DNA from: Castor canadensis | Lineage: Eukaryota; Chordata; Mammalia; Rodentia; Castoridae | Length of the DNA: 64,000 nt | Reading direction: 5' to 3' | Assembly: GCF_047511655.1 (NCBI RefSeq) | Contig: NC_133399.1 | Coordinates: 7,071,333-7,135,332 of the forward strand | In this document: piece after piece, positions 36,787 to 47,394 of the stretch | Layout of the letters: each line of letters opens with the position of its first letter | Numbering within the stretch: position 1 is the first letter of the stretch | Position numbers and translations under genes: made by a program | The notes under the pieces: generated by a model | The model's input: only the letters and a program-made list of their open reading frames with translations | Told to the model about the DNA's origin: nothing | Databases searched by the model: none

Positions 36787-37263
36787 CCCAGTGCTTGGAA
36801 AGGGGAAAGCCTGTAGCAGAGGCTCCCACACAGGAGAACTCTGAACAAACAAAGCCTGCAGGGCCAGGTGAGTGCTAAGCTCACCCCTGAGATCTGCATA
36901 AATAATGCCTCCAGCAACAACAGGCTGACAGCAGCAGACAGGCAAGCCACAGTTGCAGATACCATTCTCAGAACTGTCTCCGGACTCTTTTTTTTCTTTA
37001 TCTCCCAACCTTTGATGAGAGCACAACCGAATTACACCTGCAAGCCAACACTAATGCTCCCTGTTTATACCTTTGAAACTTTCTTGTCTGAAACCTTGTT
37101 CTGCTTTCTCACTCTTGTCTGTGTATTTGTTTTCCCCTTTTCATTAACTTCTTGCTTTCCAGCTCGGCTCACTCTTCCATTCTAAATATTACCATTGTTA
37201 TTATTACAAGCTAGAAAATACTTAATTGCACACAGTACAGGGACTGTAACAACACCAAGGACA

Positions 37264-38466
37264 ATGACGGGATGACAGCAAAAACAGGGAAACAAGTTTC
37301 CCCACAGCAAAAAATTAGTACAGGAACCAGAGGGGAATGAAGAGAACAGAAACTCAGATCCAGACTCCAACAAAATGAAGATAAACTATGCCAAAGGACT
37401 CAATGAATCCCACAAGAATAATTTAAAAGAAGACATACTACAGGTACTCAATGAGAATTTTATAGAGATGATACTGGATAGTGTCAACCACAATGTACAG
37501 GAGACACTCAAGAAATTCCAAGACAACAAAAATAGAGAATTTGAAAAAGCAAAAGAAGAAATAAAGGAAACCATAGAAGCACTGTATAAACACCAAAGTG
37601 AAAGAGAGAACATAATGAATAAACGGATAAATGAACTCAGGACAAAAATAGACAGCATTAAAGAGGAAACCACCCAGGACATGGAAAATCTCAGAAAAAA
37701 GAACGAAACAGAACTTCAAAACAAAACGGAAGGCCAATCCAGCAGAATAGAACAAAGAGAAGAAAGAATCTCAGAACTTGAGGATGAAATGGTAATTAAA
37801 GGAAAAACTGAAGAACTATTAATTAAACAACTCAAGACCTATGAAAAGAAAACACAAGAAATCACTGACTCCATCAAAAGACCAAACTTGGGAATCATGG
37901 GCATCAAAGAAGGAGAAGAGGTGCAAGTGAAGGGAATGCATAATATATTCAACAAAATAATAACAGAAAATTTCCCAAATCTAGAGAAAGATACTCCCAT
38001 ACAGATGCAAGAGGCCTCCAGGACACCAAACAGACCAGATCAAAATAGAACTACTCCACGACATATCATCATTAAAACAACAAGTTCAGAAACTGAGGAA
38101 AGAATATTGAAGGCTGTAAGAGAGAAAAAACAAGTAACATACAAAGGTAAACCCATCAAAATCACAGCAGACTTCTCAACAGAAACATTAAAAGCAAGAA
38201 GAGCGTGGGGTGAGATCTTCCAGGCATTGAATGATAATAACTGCAACCCCAGGATACTCTACCCAACAAAACTATCACTCAAAATAGATGGAGCAATAAA
38301 AGTCTTCCATGATAAGCAGAAACTAAAACAATATGTGACCACAAAGCCACCACTACAAAAGATTCTGCAAGGGATTCTGCACACAGAAAGTGAATCACAA
38401 CTTAACCATGAAAAGACAGGCAGCACCAAACCACAGGAAAAGAAAAAGCAAGAAAGTATAGAGTAA
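37264..38466 (+). pseudogene. L1-A ORF1 (RNA-binding protein), early stop but otherwise open
   Basis: By comparison with L1-B, ORF1 should start at ATG 37,264. Here the fourth codon is a stop (TGA at 37,273-37,275). An in-frame Met at 37,375 (residue 38 of the full form) begins an uninterrupted frame of 363 residues. It shows a long charged coiled coil (about residues 28-165, with the RISELEDE block), then the RRM region (from about PNLGIMGIKEGEEV, residue 169) and a C-terminal domain with the RAWGEIFQAL...NPRILYPTKLS block. In L1 elements this trimeric protein binds L1 RNA. Whether the shorter form would be made is unknown. Confidence 0.88.
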
Positions 38467-38516
38467 CCTCAAGTTAGGTACACACAATCAAACCTTCAAA
38501 CAACTAAGACAACTAA

Positions 38517-41511
38517 ATGACAGGAATCAACACATACCTATCAGTACTAACGCTTAATGTTAACAGACTTAATTCACGCATCAAAAGGCACTGCTTGTCG
38601 AAATGGATTAAAAAGGAAGATCCAAAACTTTGTTGCTTACAGGAGACCCATCTCACCGACAGAAATAAGCACATGCTTAGGATGAAAGGCTGGATGAAGA
38701 TTTACCAAATGGCCCCCCCAAAACAGGCAGGAGTAGCAATACTTATCTCTGACAAAGTAGACTTCAAACCTACATTGATCAAACGAGATAAAGAAGGACA
38801 TTCCATACTAATAAAATGGGAAATACACGAAAAGGAAATAATAATCATCAATCTGTATGCACCCAATGTCAGTGCACCCAATTACATCAAACATACCCTG
38901 AAAGACCTAACAGCATATATAAATGCCAACACAGTGGTTGTGGGAGACCTTAAGACCCCATTATCATCAATAGATAGGTCATCCAAACAAGAAATCAATA
39001 AAGAAATTCAAGATCTAAAATATGCAATAGATCAAATGGATGTAATTGATGTCTACAGAACATTTCATCCAACTTCTACACAATATACATTCTTCACAGC
39101 AGCCCATAGAACCTTCTCCAAAATAGAACACCTCGTAGGGCACAAAGCAAGCCTCAGCAAATATAAGAAAATAGAAATAATACGTTGCATACTATCTGAT
39201 CACAATGCAGTAAAAGTAGAACTCAACAACAAAGGTAAAGACAAAAACATGCAAACAGCTGGAAACTAAATAACTCATTATTTAATGAAGAATGGATCAT
39301 CGATGAAATAAAAGAGGAAATTAAAAAGTTCCTGGAAGTCAATGAAAATGAAAACACAACCTACCGGAACCTATGGGACACAGCTAAGGCAGTCTTGAGA
39401 GGAAAGTTTATAGCCATGAGTGCATGTATTAAAAAGACTGAAAGATCCCAAATCAATGACCTAATGATACATCTCAAACTCCTAGAAAAACAAGAACAAG
39501 CAAATCCCAAAACAAATAGAAGGAGAGAAATAATAAAAATAAGAGCTGAAATCAACGAAATAGAAACAAAAAAAACATACAAAGAATTAATGAAACAAAA
39601 AGTTGGTTCTTTGAAAAAATAAACAAGATCGATAGACCCATGGCAAATCTGACTAAAATGAGGAGAGAAAAAACCCAAACTAGTAGAATCAGGAATTCAA
39701 AAGGCAGATAACAACAAACTCCATGGAAGTCCAGGAAATCCTCAGAGACTACTTTGAGAACCTATATTCAAATAAATTTGAAAATCTAAAAGAAATGGAC
39801 AGATTTCTAGATACATATGATCATCCAAAACTGAGCCAAGAGAAAATTAATTACCAGAATCAACATATAACACAAAATGAAATTGAAGCAGCAATCAAGA
39901 GTCTCCCCAAAAAGAAAAGTCCAGGACCTGATGGATTCTCTGCTGAATTCTATCAGACTTTAAAGAAGAACTGATACCAACCCTCCTTAAACTGTTCCAT
40001 GAAATAGAAAGGGAAGGAAAACTGCCAAACACATTTTATGAAGCCAGTATTACACTTATCCCAAAACCAGGCAAAGACACCTCCAAAAAGGAGAACTATA
40101 GGCCAATCTCCTTAATGAGCATTGACACAAAAATCCTCAACAAAATAATTGCAAACCGAATTCAACAACACATCAAAAAGATTATTCACCATGAGCAAAT
40201 AGGCTTCATCCCAGGGATGCAAGTGTGGTTCAAAATATGAAAATCAATAAATGTAATAAACCTCATTAACAGAAAGAAAGACAAAAACCACTTGATCATC
40301 TCAATAGATGCAGAAAAAGCCTTTGATAAGATCCAACACCATTTCATGCTAAAAGCTCTATGAAAACGAGGAATAGAAGGAAAGTTCCTCAACATTATAA
40401 AAGCTATATATGACAAACTACATCCAGCATTATACTTAATGGAGAAAAACTGAAACCATTCCCTCTAAAATCAGGAACCAGACAAGGATGCCCACTATCT
40501 CCACTCCTATTCAACATAGTACTGGAATTCCTAGCCAGAGCAATTAGGCAAGAAGAAGGAATAAAAGGAATACAAATAGGTAAAGAAACTGTCAAAATAT
40601 CCCTATTTGCAGACGACATGATCCTATACCTTAAAGACCCAAAAAACTCTACTCAGAAGCTTCTAGACACCATCAATAGCTATAGCAAGGTAGCAGGATA
40701 TAAAATCAACATAGAAAAATCATTAGCATTTCTATACACTAACAATGAACAAACTGAAAAAGAATGTATGAGAACAATTCCATTTACAATAGCCTCAAAA
40801 AAAATCAAATACCTAGGTGTAAACCTAACAAAAGATGTGAAAGACCTCTACAAGGAAAACTATACATTTCTGAAGAAAGAGATTGAGGAAGACTATAGAA
40901 AGTGGAGAGATCTCCCATGCTCATGGATTGGTAAAATCAACATAGTAAAAATGTCGATACTCCCAAAAGTAATCTACATGTTTAATGCCATTCCCATCAA
41001 AATTCCAATGACATTCTTAAAGAGATTGAATAATCTACTGTTAAATTTATATGGAAACACAAGAGGCCACGAATAGCCAAGGCAATACTCAGTCAAAAGA
41101 ACAATGATGGAGGTATCACAATACCTGACTTCAAACTATATTACAATGCAATAACAATAAAAACAGCATGGTACTGGCACAAAAACAGACATGAAGACCA
41201 GTGGAACAGAATAGAGGACCCAGATATGAAGCCAGACAACTATAACCAACTTGTCTTTGACAAAGGAGCTAAAAATATATGATGGAGAAATAGCAGCCTC
41301 TTCAACAAAAACTGCTGGGAAAACTGGTTAGCAGTCTGCAAAAAACTGAAACTAGATCCATGTATATCACCCTATACCAAGATTAACTCAAAATGGATCA
41401 AGGATCTTAATATCAGACCCCAAACTCTAAAGTTGATACAGGAAAGAGTAGGAAATACTGTGGAGTTAGTATGTATAGGTAAGAACTTTCTCAACCAAAC
41501 CCCAGCATCAT
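38517..41511 (+). pseudogene. L1-A ORF2 (endonuclease/reverse transcriptase), broken
   Basis: The first 250 codons are open (38,517-39,269) and cover most of the APE-type endonuclease: LNVNRLNS (Asn14), QETHL (Glu43), NLYAPN (112-117) and SDHNAV (227-232). The usual GDFN/GDLN catalytic block reads GDLK at 142-145, so the conserved Asn is lost. Later pieces are open at 39,395-39,622, 39,723-39,974 and 40,618-41,076, with frameshifts or stops between. The reverse-transcriptase FADD motif is kept at 40,606-40,617. ORF2 stops matching at about 41,511, near residue 1,000 of about 1,230-1,275, so the Cys-rich C terminus is absent. Not functional. Confidence 0.9.
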
Positions 41512-41640
41512 GATGTTGAGACTGAGAACAATGTTGGAAATGTGTGTGTGATGCAGTGTCTTCTAGGAGCAGCCACAGGAAGGATTCTGTTCGGTGTGAA
41601 GGGTAGGAATTGTCATGATGTGTGTAGAGTTTAAAGAATT
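41512..41640. other. Non-L1 filler inside L1-A
   Basis: About 130 bases that lie between the last ORF2 match and the resumed L1 3' UTR ('gagcacatgataaaagcgag'). L1-B has about 850 bases of ORF2 and 3' UTR at this point. The filler's origin is not recognised. Confidence 0.6.
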
Positions 41641-42119
41641 TGTTCTAATGGGATTGTACTTTGAGCACATGATAAAAGCGAGAGCACACAAGGGAGGGAT
41701 GAGGATAGGTAAGACACCTAAAAAACTAGCTAGTGTTTGTTGCCCTTAACGCAGAGAAACTAAAGCAGATACCTTAAAAGCAACTGAGGCCAATAGAGAA
41801 AGGGGACAAGGAACTAGAGAAAAGGTTAGATCAAAAAGAATTAACCTAGAAGGTAACACCCACGTACAGGAAATCAATGTGAGTTAATGCCCTGTATAGC
41901 TATCCTTATCTCAACCAGCAAAAACCCTTGTTCCTTCCTATTATTGCTTATACTCTCTCTACAACAAAATTAGAAATAAGGGCAAAATAGCTTCTGCTGG
42001 GTATTGAGGGGGTCAGGGTGAGAGGGAGGGGGCAGAGTGAGTGGTACGGGAGGGGGTGGGGGCAGGGGGGAGAAATGACCCAAACCTTGTATGCACATAT
42101 GAATAATAAAAGAAAAAAA

Positions 42120-42137
42120 AAAGAAAACATAGTGGAT
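42120..42137 (+). repeat. Target-site duplication of L1-A, right copy
   Basis: 'aaagaaaacatagtggat', 16 of 18 positions equal to 36,015-36,032, directly after the L1-A poly(A) run. Confidence 0.85.
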
Positions 42138-42480
42138 GTACACAATGAAAAATTACTGAATTATTAAGAAGTATTGAAATCTGTCATTTGTGGCAACATG
42201 GACTGAACTGGAGGACATTTTGCCATATAAAATAAGTCATATTCAGAAAGACAAGGACCACAGGTTCTTTATTATAAGCTTATGTTATATGAGTGTATTC
42301 ACTAATACACCTATACTGTATGGCAGTAATTAATAGAAGTGGTGAGAAGTGGGTCAGTTGAGGCTGAATGAAAAGTGACTATATTTCTTCCATGTAGTCT
42401 GTGTATAAATGGGGAAATATCACATTGCATACAATAATTTGAAGAAGAAGTATACATTCAATTCATCCAAAGTAAAATAA
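42138..42480 (+). mobile_element. Old L1 3' end hosting L1-A, right part
   Basis: Continues the older L1 from 36,014: '...tacacaatgaaaaattactgaattattaag...gaaatctgtcatttgtggcaacatgga', then a decayed 3' UTR. The join across L1-A is exact at the target duplication. Confidence 0.75.
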
Positions 42481-42594
42481 CATGCAGAACAGTTCCAAAT
42501 TTAAGGATTGCTGATGTTATTCTTTTATATCCGTATCAACCTGCATCACTCCACAGTGACTTATTTCTGAGAGCCAGAAACCTACTAATCACAT

Positions 42595-43440
42595 ATATTT
42601 ATTATCTCCAAGCTACCATATGATCCTGTCATAACACTCTTGAGCTTATATCTAAAGGAATGCAAGTCAGCACAAATAAGAGATAATTTACAACCATGTT
42701 TATCACAGCAATACTCGCAAGAGCCAAATTATGAAATGACCCTTGGTACATAACTGCTGATGAAAGGATAAAGAAAATGTGAAATACACACACAGAGACA
42801 CATAGCACCCACCCTCCCCACCCCTACACTCAGACACGCATGGTAGATCTCAGTGACAAATGTGAAACACACAGAGTATTTACAGGATGTGGATGAAACT
42901 GGAGATCATAATGTTAATTGAAATAAGTCAGGTCCAGATAGAAAAACATTACATATTTTCTCTAATCTGCAAGAGCTACATCTAAAGACAAAAAAAATGG
43001 ACATGAAAATAACACTATGAGTATTGGAGGTGAAACACAGTGGAAGGTGGGAAGTGGAAAATATCAAAGTACATTGTATGCATGTGTGAAAAGGTCACAA
43101 CCACACCCATTTGAAGTTGCAAGAAAACAAAATTAGAAATAAGGGCAAAATAGTTTCTGCTGGGTATTGAGGGGGTGGGGGGGAGAGGGAGGGGGCAGAG
43201 TGGGTGGTAAGGGAGGGGGTGGGGGCAGGGGGGGTGAAATGACCCAAGCCTTGTATGCACATATGAATAATAAAAGAAAAAAATAAAAATAAAAATAAAA
43301 TTGCAAGAAAAAGAAACAGGAGGGTGTAGGAACATGGAAATAACAAAGAAATGAAGGGGGTGGCTATGATCACTCTATATCATATGCACATTTGGAAATA
43401 TCATGATAAAACACCCACTATTGTTCAACTCATATGTGCT
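42595..43440 (+). mobile_element. Old L1 3' end (plus), split by a short young L1 tail
   Basis: The decayed ORF2 C-terminal block (42,600-42,790) is followed by a 3' UTR that runs to about 43,440, with the insertion 43,128-43,300 inside it. Confidence 0.7.
43128..43300 (+). mobile_element. Very short young L1 tail with target duplication
   Basis: About 173 bases of young L1 3' UTR plus a poly(A)/(AAAAT)n tail, flanked by 'ttgcaagaaaa' at 43,117-43,127 and 43,301-43,311. It is severely 5'-truncated. Confidence 0.88.
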
Positions 43441-44094
43441 AGCAAAAACGTGGAAAATACTGTCTCATGAATTACAATATCTGCCTGGAGGAATAACTTC
43501 CTCAAGGATGCTATCTTGCTCATGATTATGTTAGGCTCTGCAGAAACACTAAAATGGAAACAGGATCGTTAATATGAGAATATAGCCTAATCACCTGCTA
43601 TAATATAGGGAAGGAAAGTTAAGGAAGTGATATTGCAGGATTGATATACCCACAAATGAAAACCCATGGTCTCAGATTTTTGCAATATGAAATTAGATAC
43701 AGGGCCTTAGTGGCCAAATGAAGATTTTTCCCATCAGAGTATAATTTATGACTATTTTGATAACATAAAAATATTTAGTGACATCTATGTCATTGAGACG
43801 AAATTACTGCCAAAATTATGTCTACATTGTAAGTGAAAATTTATAAGCATTTTTGGTTCAAAGATCAAAAAAAATTTGGGTATATTTGAACACCAATGGG
43901 TGTCACAGGAAAAAAAACTGTAACAAGCATTTTTGTAATTCAACTGTATAGAAACATGAAATCAGAAAAATATGATTTCCAGGAAAAAAACAAAAGAAAC
44001 AAATTCTATTTCTCACATATTATCTTGAACCCAGGTCTGACCCTGAATCTTTGAGTCCTGCAGTCATCAATACTTCTTCCAACTCGGGACAAAA
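43441..44094. other. OR unit B downstream flank
   Basis: No gene. Related to 25,700-26,340 (unit A) and, for 43,740-44,020, to 52,280-52,400 plus 60,060-60,230 (unit C). Confidence 0.6.
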
Positions 44095-45003
44095 GGCACT
44101 TTTATTCCTTCTTTTTCAAAAATTATTTTCAGAACACTCTTGATGTCTGGTCCTTAGAATCTAGATGAAGGTGTTCAACATGGGGTGACCACACTGAACA
44201 TTACTGAGATTCTTGCAGTTGAGTGTGGGTTTGGGTCACAGCAGAGTTGAGGTACATGCCTAGGCTAGTACAATAAAATAAGGAGACAACTGGAAGGTGA
44301 GATGCACAGGAGAAAATGCTTTGTACTTCCCATGAGCTGACAGAGTTTATGTATGGAGGAAACTCTCCTGGTCTATGAATAAAGAATGCCAATGTTAGGA
44401 CAAACATCCAGCAGCATAGCTAATGTTTCTGTTACCTTGTCATTCAGAAAACTGTCAGACCAGCCAAGGTGAATCAACTGATAAAGTTCAAAGAAATAGT
44501 GGAGGATTCCACCTCTGTACATAAAGACAGTTGCAATGGCCCTGTGCTTTGTAATAAAGAGTTCAAGGCACATGTGATCCAAGACACCAACATCAGCAAC
44601 ATACAGAGTGTGTGGTTCATGATGACTGTGTAGTGCAGAGGGTGACAGATGGCCACAAAGCTGATGTATGCCATCACAACCAGGAGAATGTGAAAAAAAC
44701 ATCTGTGTGACACAACCTTCATATGTTATTGCCTTGCTGTGTGTGTGTGGATGTTCACCAGGACCTTTGGGACAGTGGTAGAGGCGAAGCAAATGTCTGC
44801 AGAAGACAGGTTGGAGAGGAAGAAGTACATGGGTGTGTGCAAGTGGGAATCTGTGACTGTGGCCACGATGAACAGCAGATTCCCAGGCACAGTGGCCAGA
44901 TACATGGACAGGAACAGTCCAAATATGAGGGTCTGCAGTTCTGGGTCATCTGAAATTCCCAGAAGAAATTCTCAAATTTGGGTATAGCCTTTTTAGTTTC
45001 CAT
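44095..45003 (-). pseudogene. Olfactory receptor pseudogene, OR7-like (unit B)
   Basis: The minus strand is clearly an OR7-type gene related to the intact gene at 26.3 kb, but split over frames. The Met at 45,001-45,003 stands where an OR start should be. Recognisable pieces include the [26 protein letters not shown] block (about 44,780-44,850), HPLHYTVIM and [15 protein letters not shown] (44,474-44,722), and [21 protein letters not shown] (44,201-44,407). The E/DRY-equivalent reads AYISF instead of AYDRF. A stop lies inside the PMLNPFIYS region. At least four frame changes or stops are present. Flanking DNA is shared with unit A, so it arose by segmental duplication and then decayed. Confidence 0.92.
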
Positions 45004-45651
45004 GGGTTGTGTTTTACTATATGAAAAGAAGAAAATGACATTTTACACATGGTCCCTTTAGGAATCCTCTGTGAAATTTCTTATGAGGAATTGATCTCTG
45101 TCTCCATATATTTTAAATTTGTAGTGTATTATGCAGTTTTGATATGGAAATTTTTTATTCATTCAAGAAATAGAAATTGACTTGCAATCATATTTTTAGC
45201 ACTGTCTAGGCAACGAGTGGGAATTGAGTATAGAAGACTGAGAAATAAAAGTTTTTCAGACCATTCATGGAAAGAAAATATAGGTACATACAATAATTAC
45301 TACAAAATAAGACTTAGAAGAGGATATAAATGGTTTCAACTTAAACAATACATGTTTTCAGACATAGGTAGATGTTAACATTATATAAAGTTTATATTTA
45401 TCCAAATATCACATTACATGTCATAAATATCATCTTTATATATCAATTAAAAATGAAGATAAATTATCAGACATTATCAGCCTATCAGTCAGTGATAATT
45501 AGTATGAACAAAGAGTGAGAGGAGAATGGAAAGTGGATGGCCATCCTTTTGATGAGCTCCTGGACAGTCGGGTAAACAAGATAACCTTTGGAGAGGATTT
45601 ATGAAAGTGAGGTGCAGCCACACATTTAACTGCAGAAGACTGTGTTTGGCA

Positions 45652-46002
45652 GGAGGCATGAGTAGTGCAACCCTGAGGTCAGTGCTTTATGAAATCTCAA
45701 ATTTCAAAAGAAGTCATTGTGGGGAATGACATGACCTCTGTGAAGACACTGAAATTTTAAGATTTTTGGAGGCATGAATAGTGCAAAGCCCTGAGGCCAG
45801 GGCTTTATGAAATCTCAAATTTCAAAAGAAGTCACTGTGGGGAATGACATGACCTCTGTAAAGACACTGACATTTTAAGATTTTTGGAGGCATGAATAGT
45901 GCAAAGCCCTGAGGCCAGTGCTTTATGAAATCTCAAATTTCAAAAGAAGTCACTTGGGGAATGATGTGACCTCTGTGAAGACACTGAAATTTTAGGATTT
46001 TC
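45652..46002 (+). repeat. Three tandem ~117-bp units
   Basis: Units start at 45,652, 45,768 and 45,886, each beginning 'ggaggcatgaatagtgcaa' (first copy slightly different) and ending 'gacactgaaattttaagattt'. Period is 116 and 118 bases. Unit A has a single, longer version at about 28,050-28,225, so the expansion is private to unit B. Confidence 0.92.
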
Positions 46003-46334
46003 AGATGCAGAGAGCCTTTCACTTCCACAGTGTCCTTTATGCTTTTAAGTGGCTGTATAGAGATGTAACCCATTTTCCAAGAACTATATGTGTGTTCTGT
46101 ACATTTGTATGAGCTAGGATTTAGTGTAACCCTGGTCATGCCATCACCAAAATCCATGTCACAGACACAGCCCTTGCATCTAAGAGGGTCTTGGTGATCC
46201 TTTTATTTTATGTTTTGTCTTAATTTTTTTGTAGTAACACATTTAATGTACAATCAACCCATACAGAAAAATTTATTCCTATTTATATTTCCTTTATGTA
46301 GTTATCTATTTATTTAAGTTATTTTTGCTTTGTT

Positions 46335-46450
46335 TTTTGACAGGGTCTTGTTATGTCACACAGGCTGTCCTTGAACTCAGGGGCTCTCTGGCCCCATCTC
46401 ACCCACTTTACTGCTAGGATTACAGGTGTGCATCACCACATCCATCCTGA
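46335..46450 (-). mobile_element. B1-like SINE (unit B)
   Basis: On the minus strand it shows 'gtaatcctagcagtaaa'-type sequence, 'gagttcaagga' and 'aagaccctgtcaaaaaac'. It sits at the place equivalent to 28,535-28,655 in unit A. Confidence 0.75.
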
Positions 46451-47394
46451 CAACCAATTTCAAGTGTTCAAAGTTATGCTAGTGTTATCACCAGGAGCTA
46501 TGTTGTACACCTTTTCAGAAATTAAACATCTTATATAACAATATCTTTGCATACACTGAGAATAATTCCACATTGCCCCTCCTCCTCTCCACCAATGCTC
46601 ACCATTCCTCTGGGCATAGATGATTCAGATTGTTTTAGATATCACATATACAAGGAATCAGCAGAATTTTGATGTCAAATGTGTCCTGTGAAGTCCTCCT
46701 TACTTCCCTCAGTGATTTAGTACTTTAGCCTGGAAGAAGTAAGGTGTCTGTATGACAACAGTCACAATTAGGCTAGACAATGATTCTAAAACAAAAAATT
46801 TACAGACAAATGGAACAGTGCTCAACAAAACTTGAGCAAGATGAAATCAACTGCATGTTAAAGGTGATATTCACAGTTTAGAACATGTGAACTCAGTTCC
46901 CAGTGTTCTGAAGTTAGCTCTGTAAAATTCTGTACCTGTTAGGACAATCTGTCCTCTGTCTTCATATGATTATCTGTGTGGTCAGTGAACCACGCATGCA
47001 TTTATTTCACTGTATTTCATTTTCCCTGATAATGTAAGATCCATTTGAGCCCTGGTCTTATGTGCTTGGCTTCATTTTTGCCTTTTTAAAGATTTAAAAC
47101 TTTTAGAAAACACAGAAGACCACTAAGAAATTGTTTAATATAAAAAGAATAATAAGGTAAATAAATGGCCTCACAGCAATTACATTAAATGAATTGAATG
47201 AAAAAATACAAGATAATATCTCAATGAAAAATCTGAAATAAATGAGTTTAATGAGATAACTTGAGTTTTCAAGATATAACTGAAAAGATATATATTGCAA
47301 ATAAAAATTTTATCTGCAAATAAAAACTGAAAAAAGGCAGGTGAATACAGTTGAAGTAATTTCTCTGCATATGTGAATATGTAACACTGATTCC

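Larger units (their letters stand above)
36033..42119 (+). mobile_element. L1-A: near full-length young L1
   Basis: A plus-strand L1 that starts at 'gggattccaagatggcag' with a 5' UTR of about 1.23 kb (36,033-37,263). ORF1 follows (37,264/37,375-38,466), then a 50-base gap, decayed ORF2 (38,517 to about 41,511), a foreign stretch of about 130 bases, and the 3' UTR with poly(A) (about 41,640-42,119). The 18-base target duplications enclose the whole unit. Compared with L1-B, about 850 bases of the ORF2 C terminus and early 3' UTR are missing. The young age is inferred from its high similarity to L1-B and the still recognisable target duplication. Confidence 0.92.
45004..47335. other. OR unit B upstream flank
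   Basis: Aligns with 27,400-29,480 upstream of the intact OR gene along most of its length. It includes the SINE at 46,335-46,450 and the local triplication at 45,652-46,002. Similarity ends near 47,335, where L1 material begins. No coding sequence. Confidence 0.7.

Noticed and set aside
35998-37026. 342-codon minus-strand frame as an ordinary host gene
   Set aside because: It lies wholly within the L1-A 5' UTR and its downstream edge, has no domain, and recurs in L1-B. If it means anything, it is an L1 feature, and I list it only as a finding.
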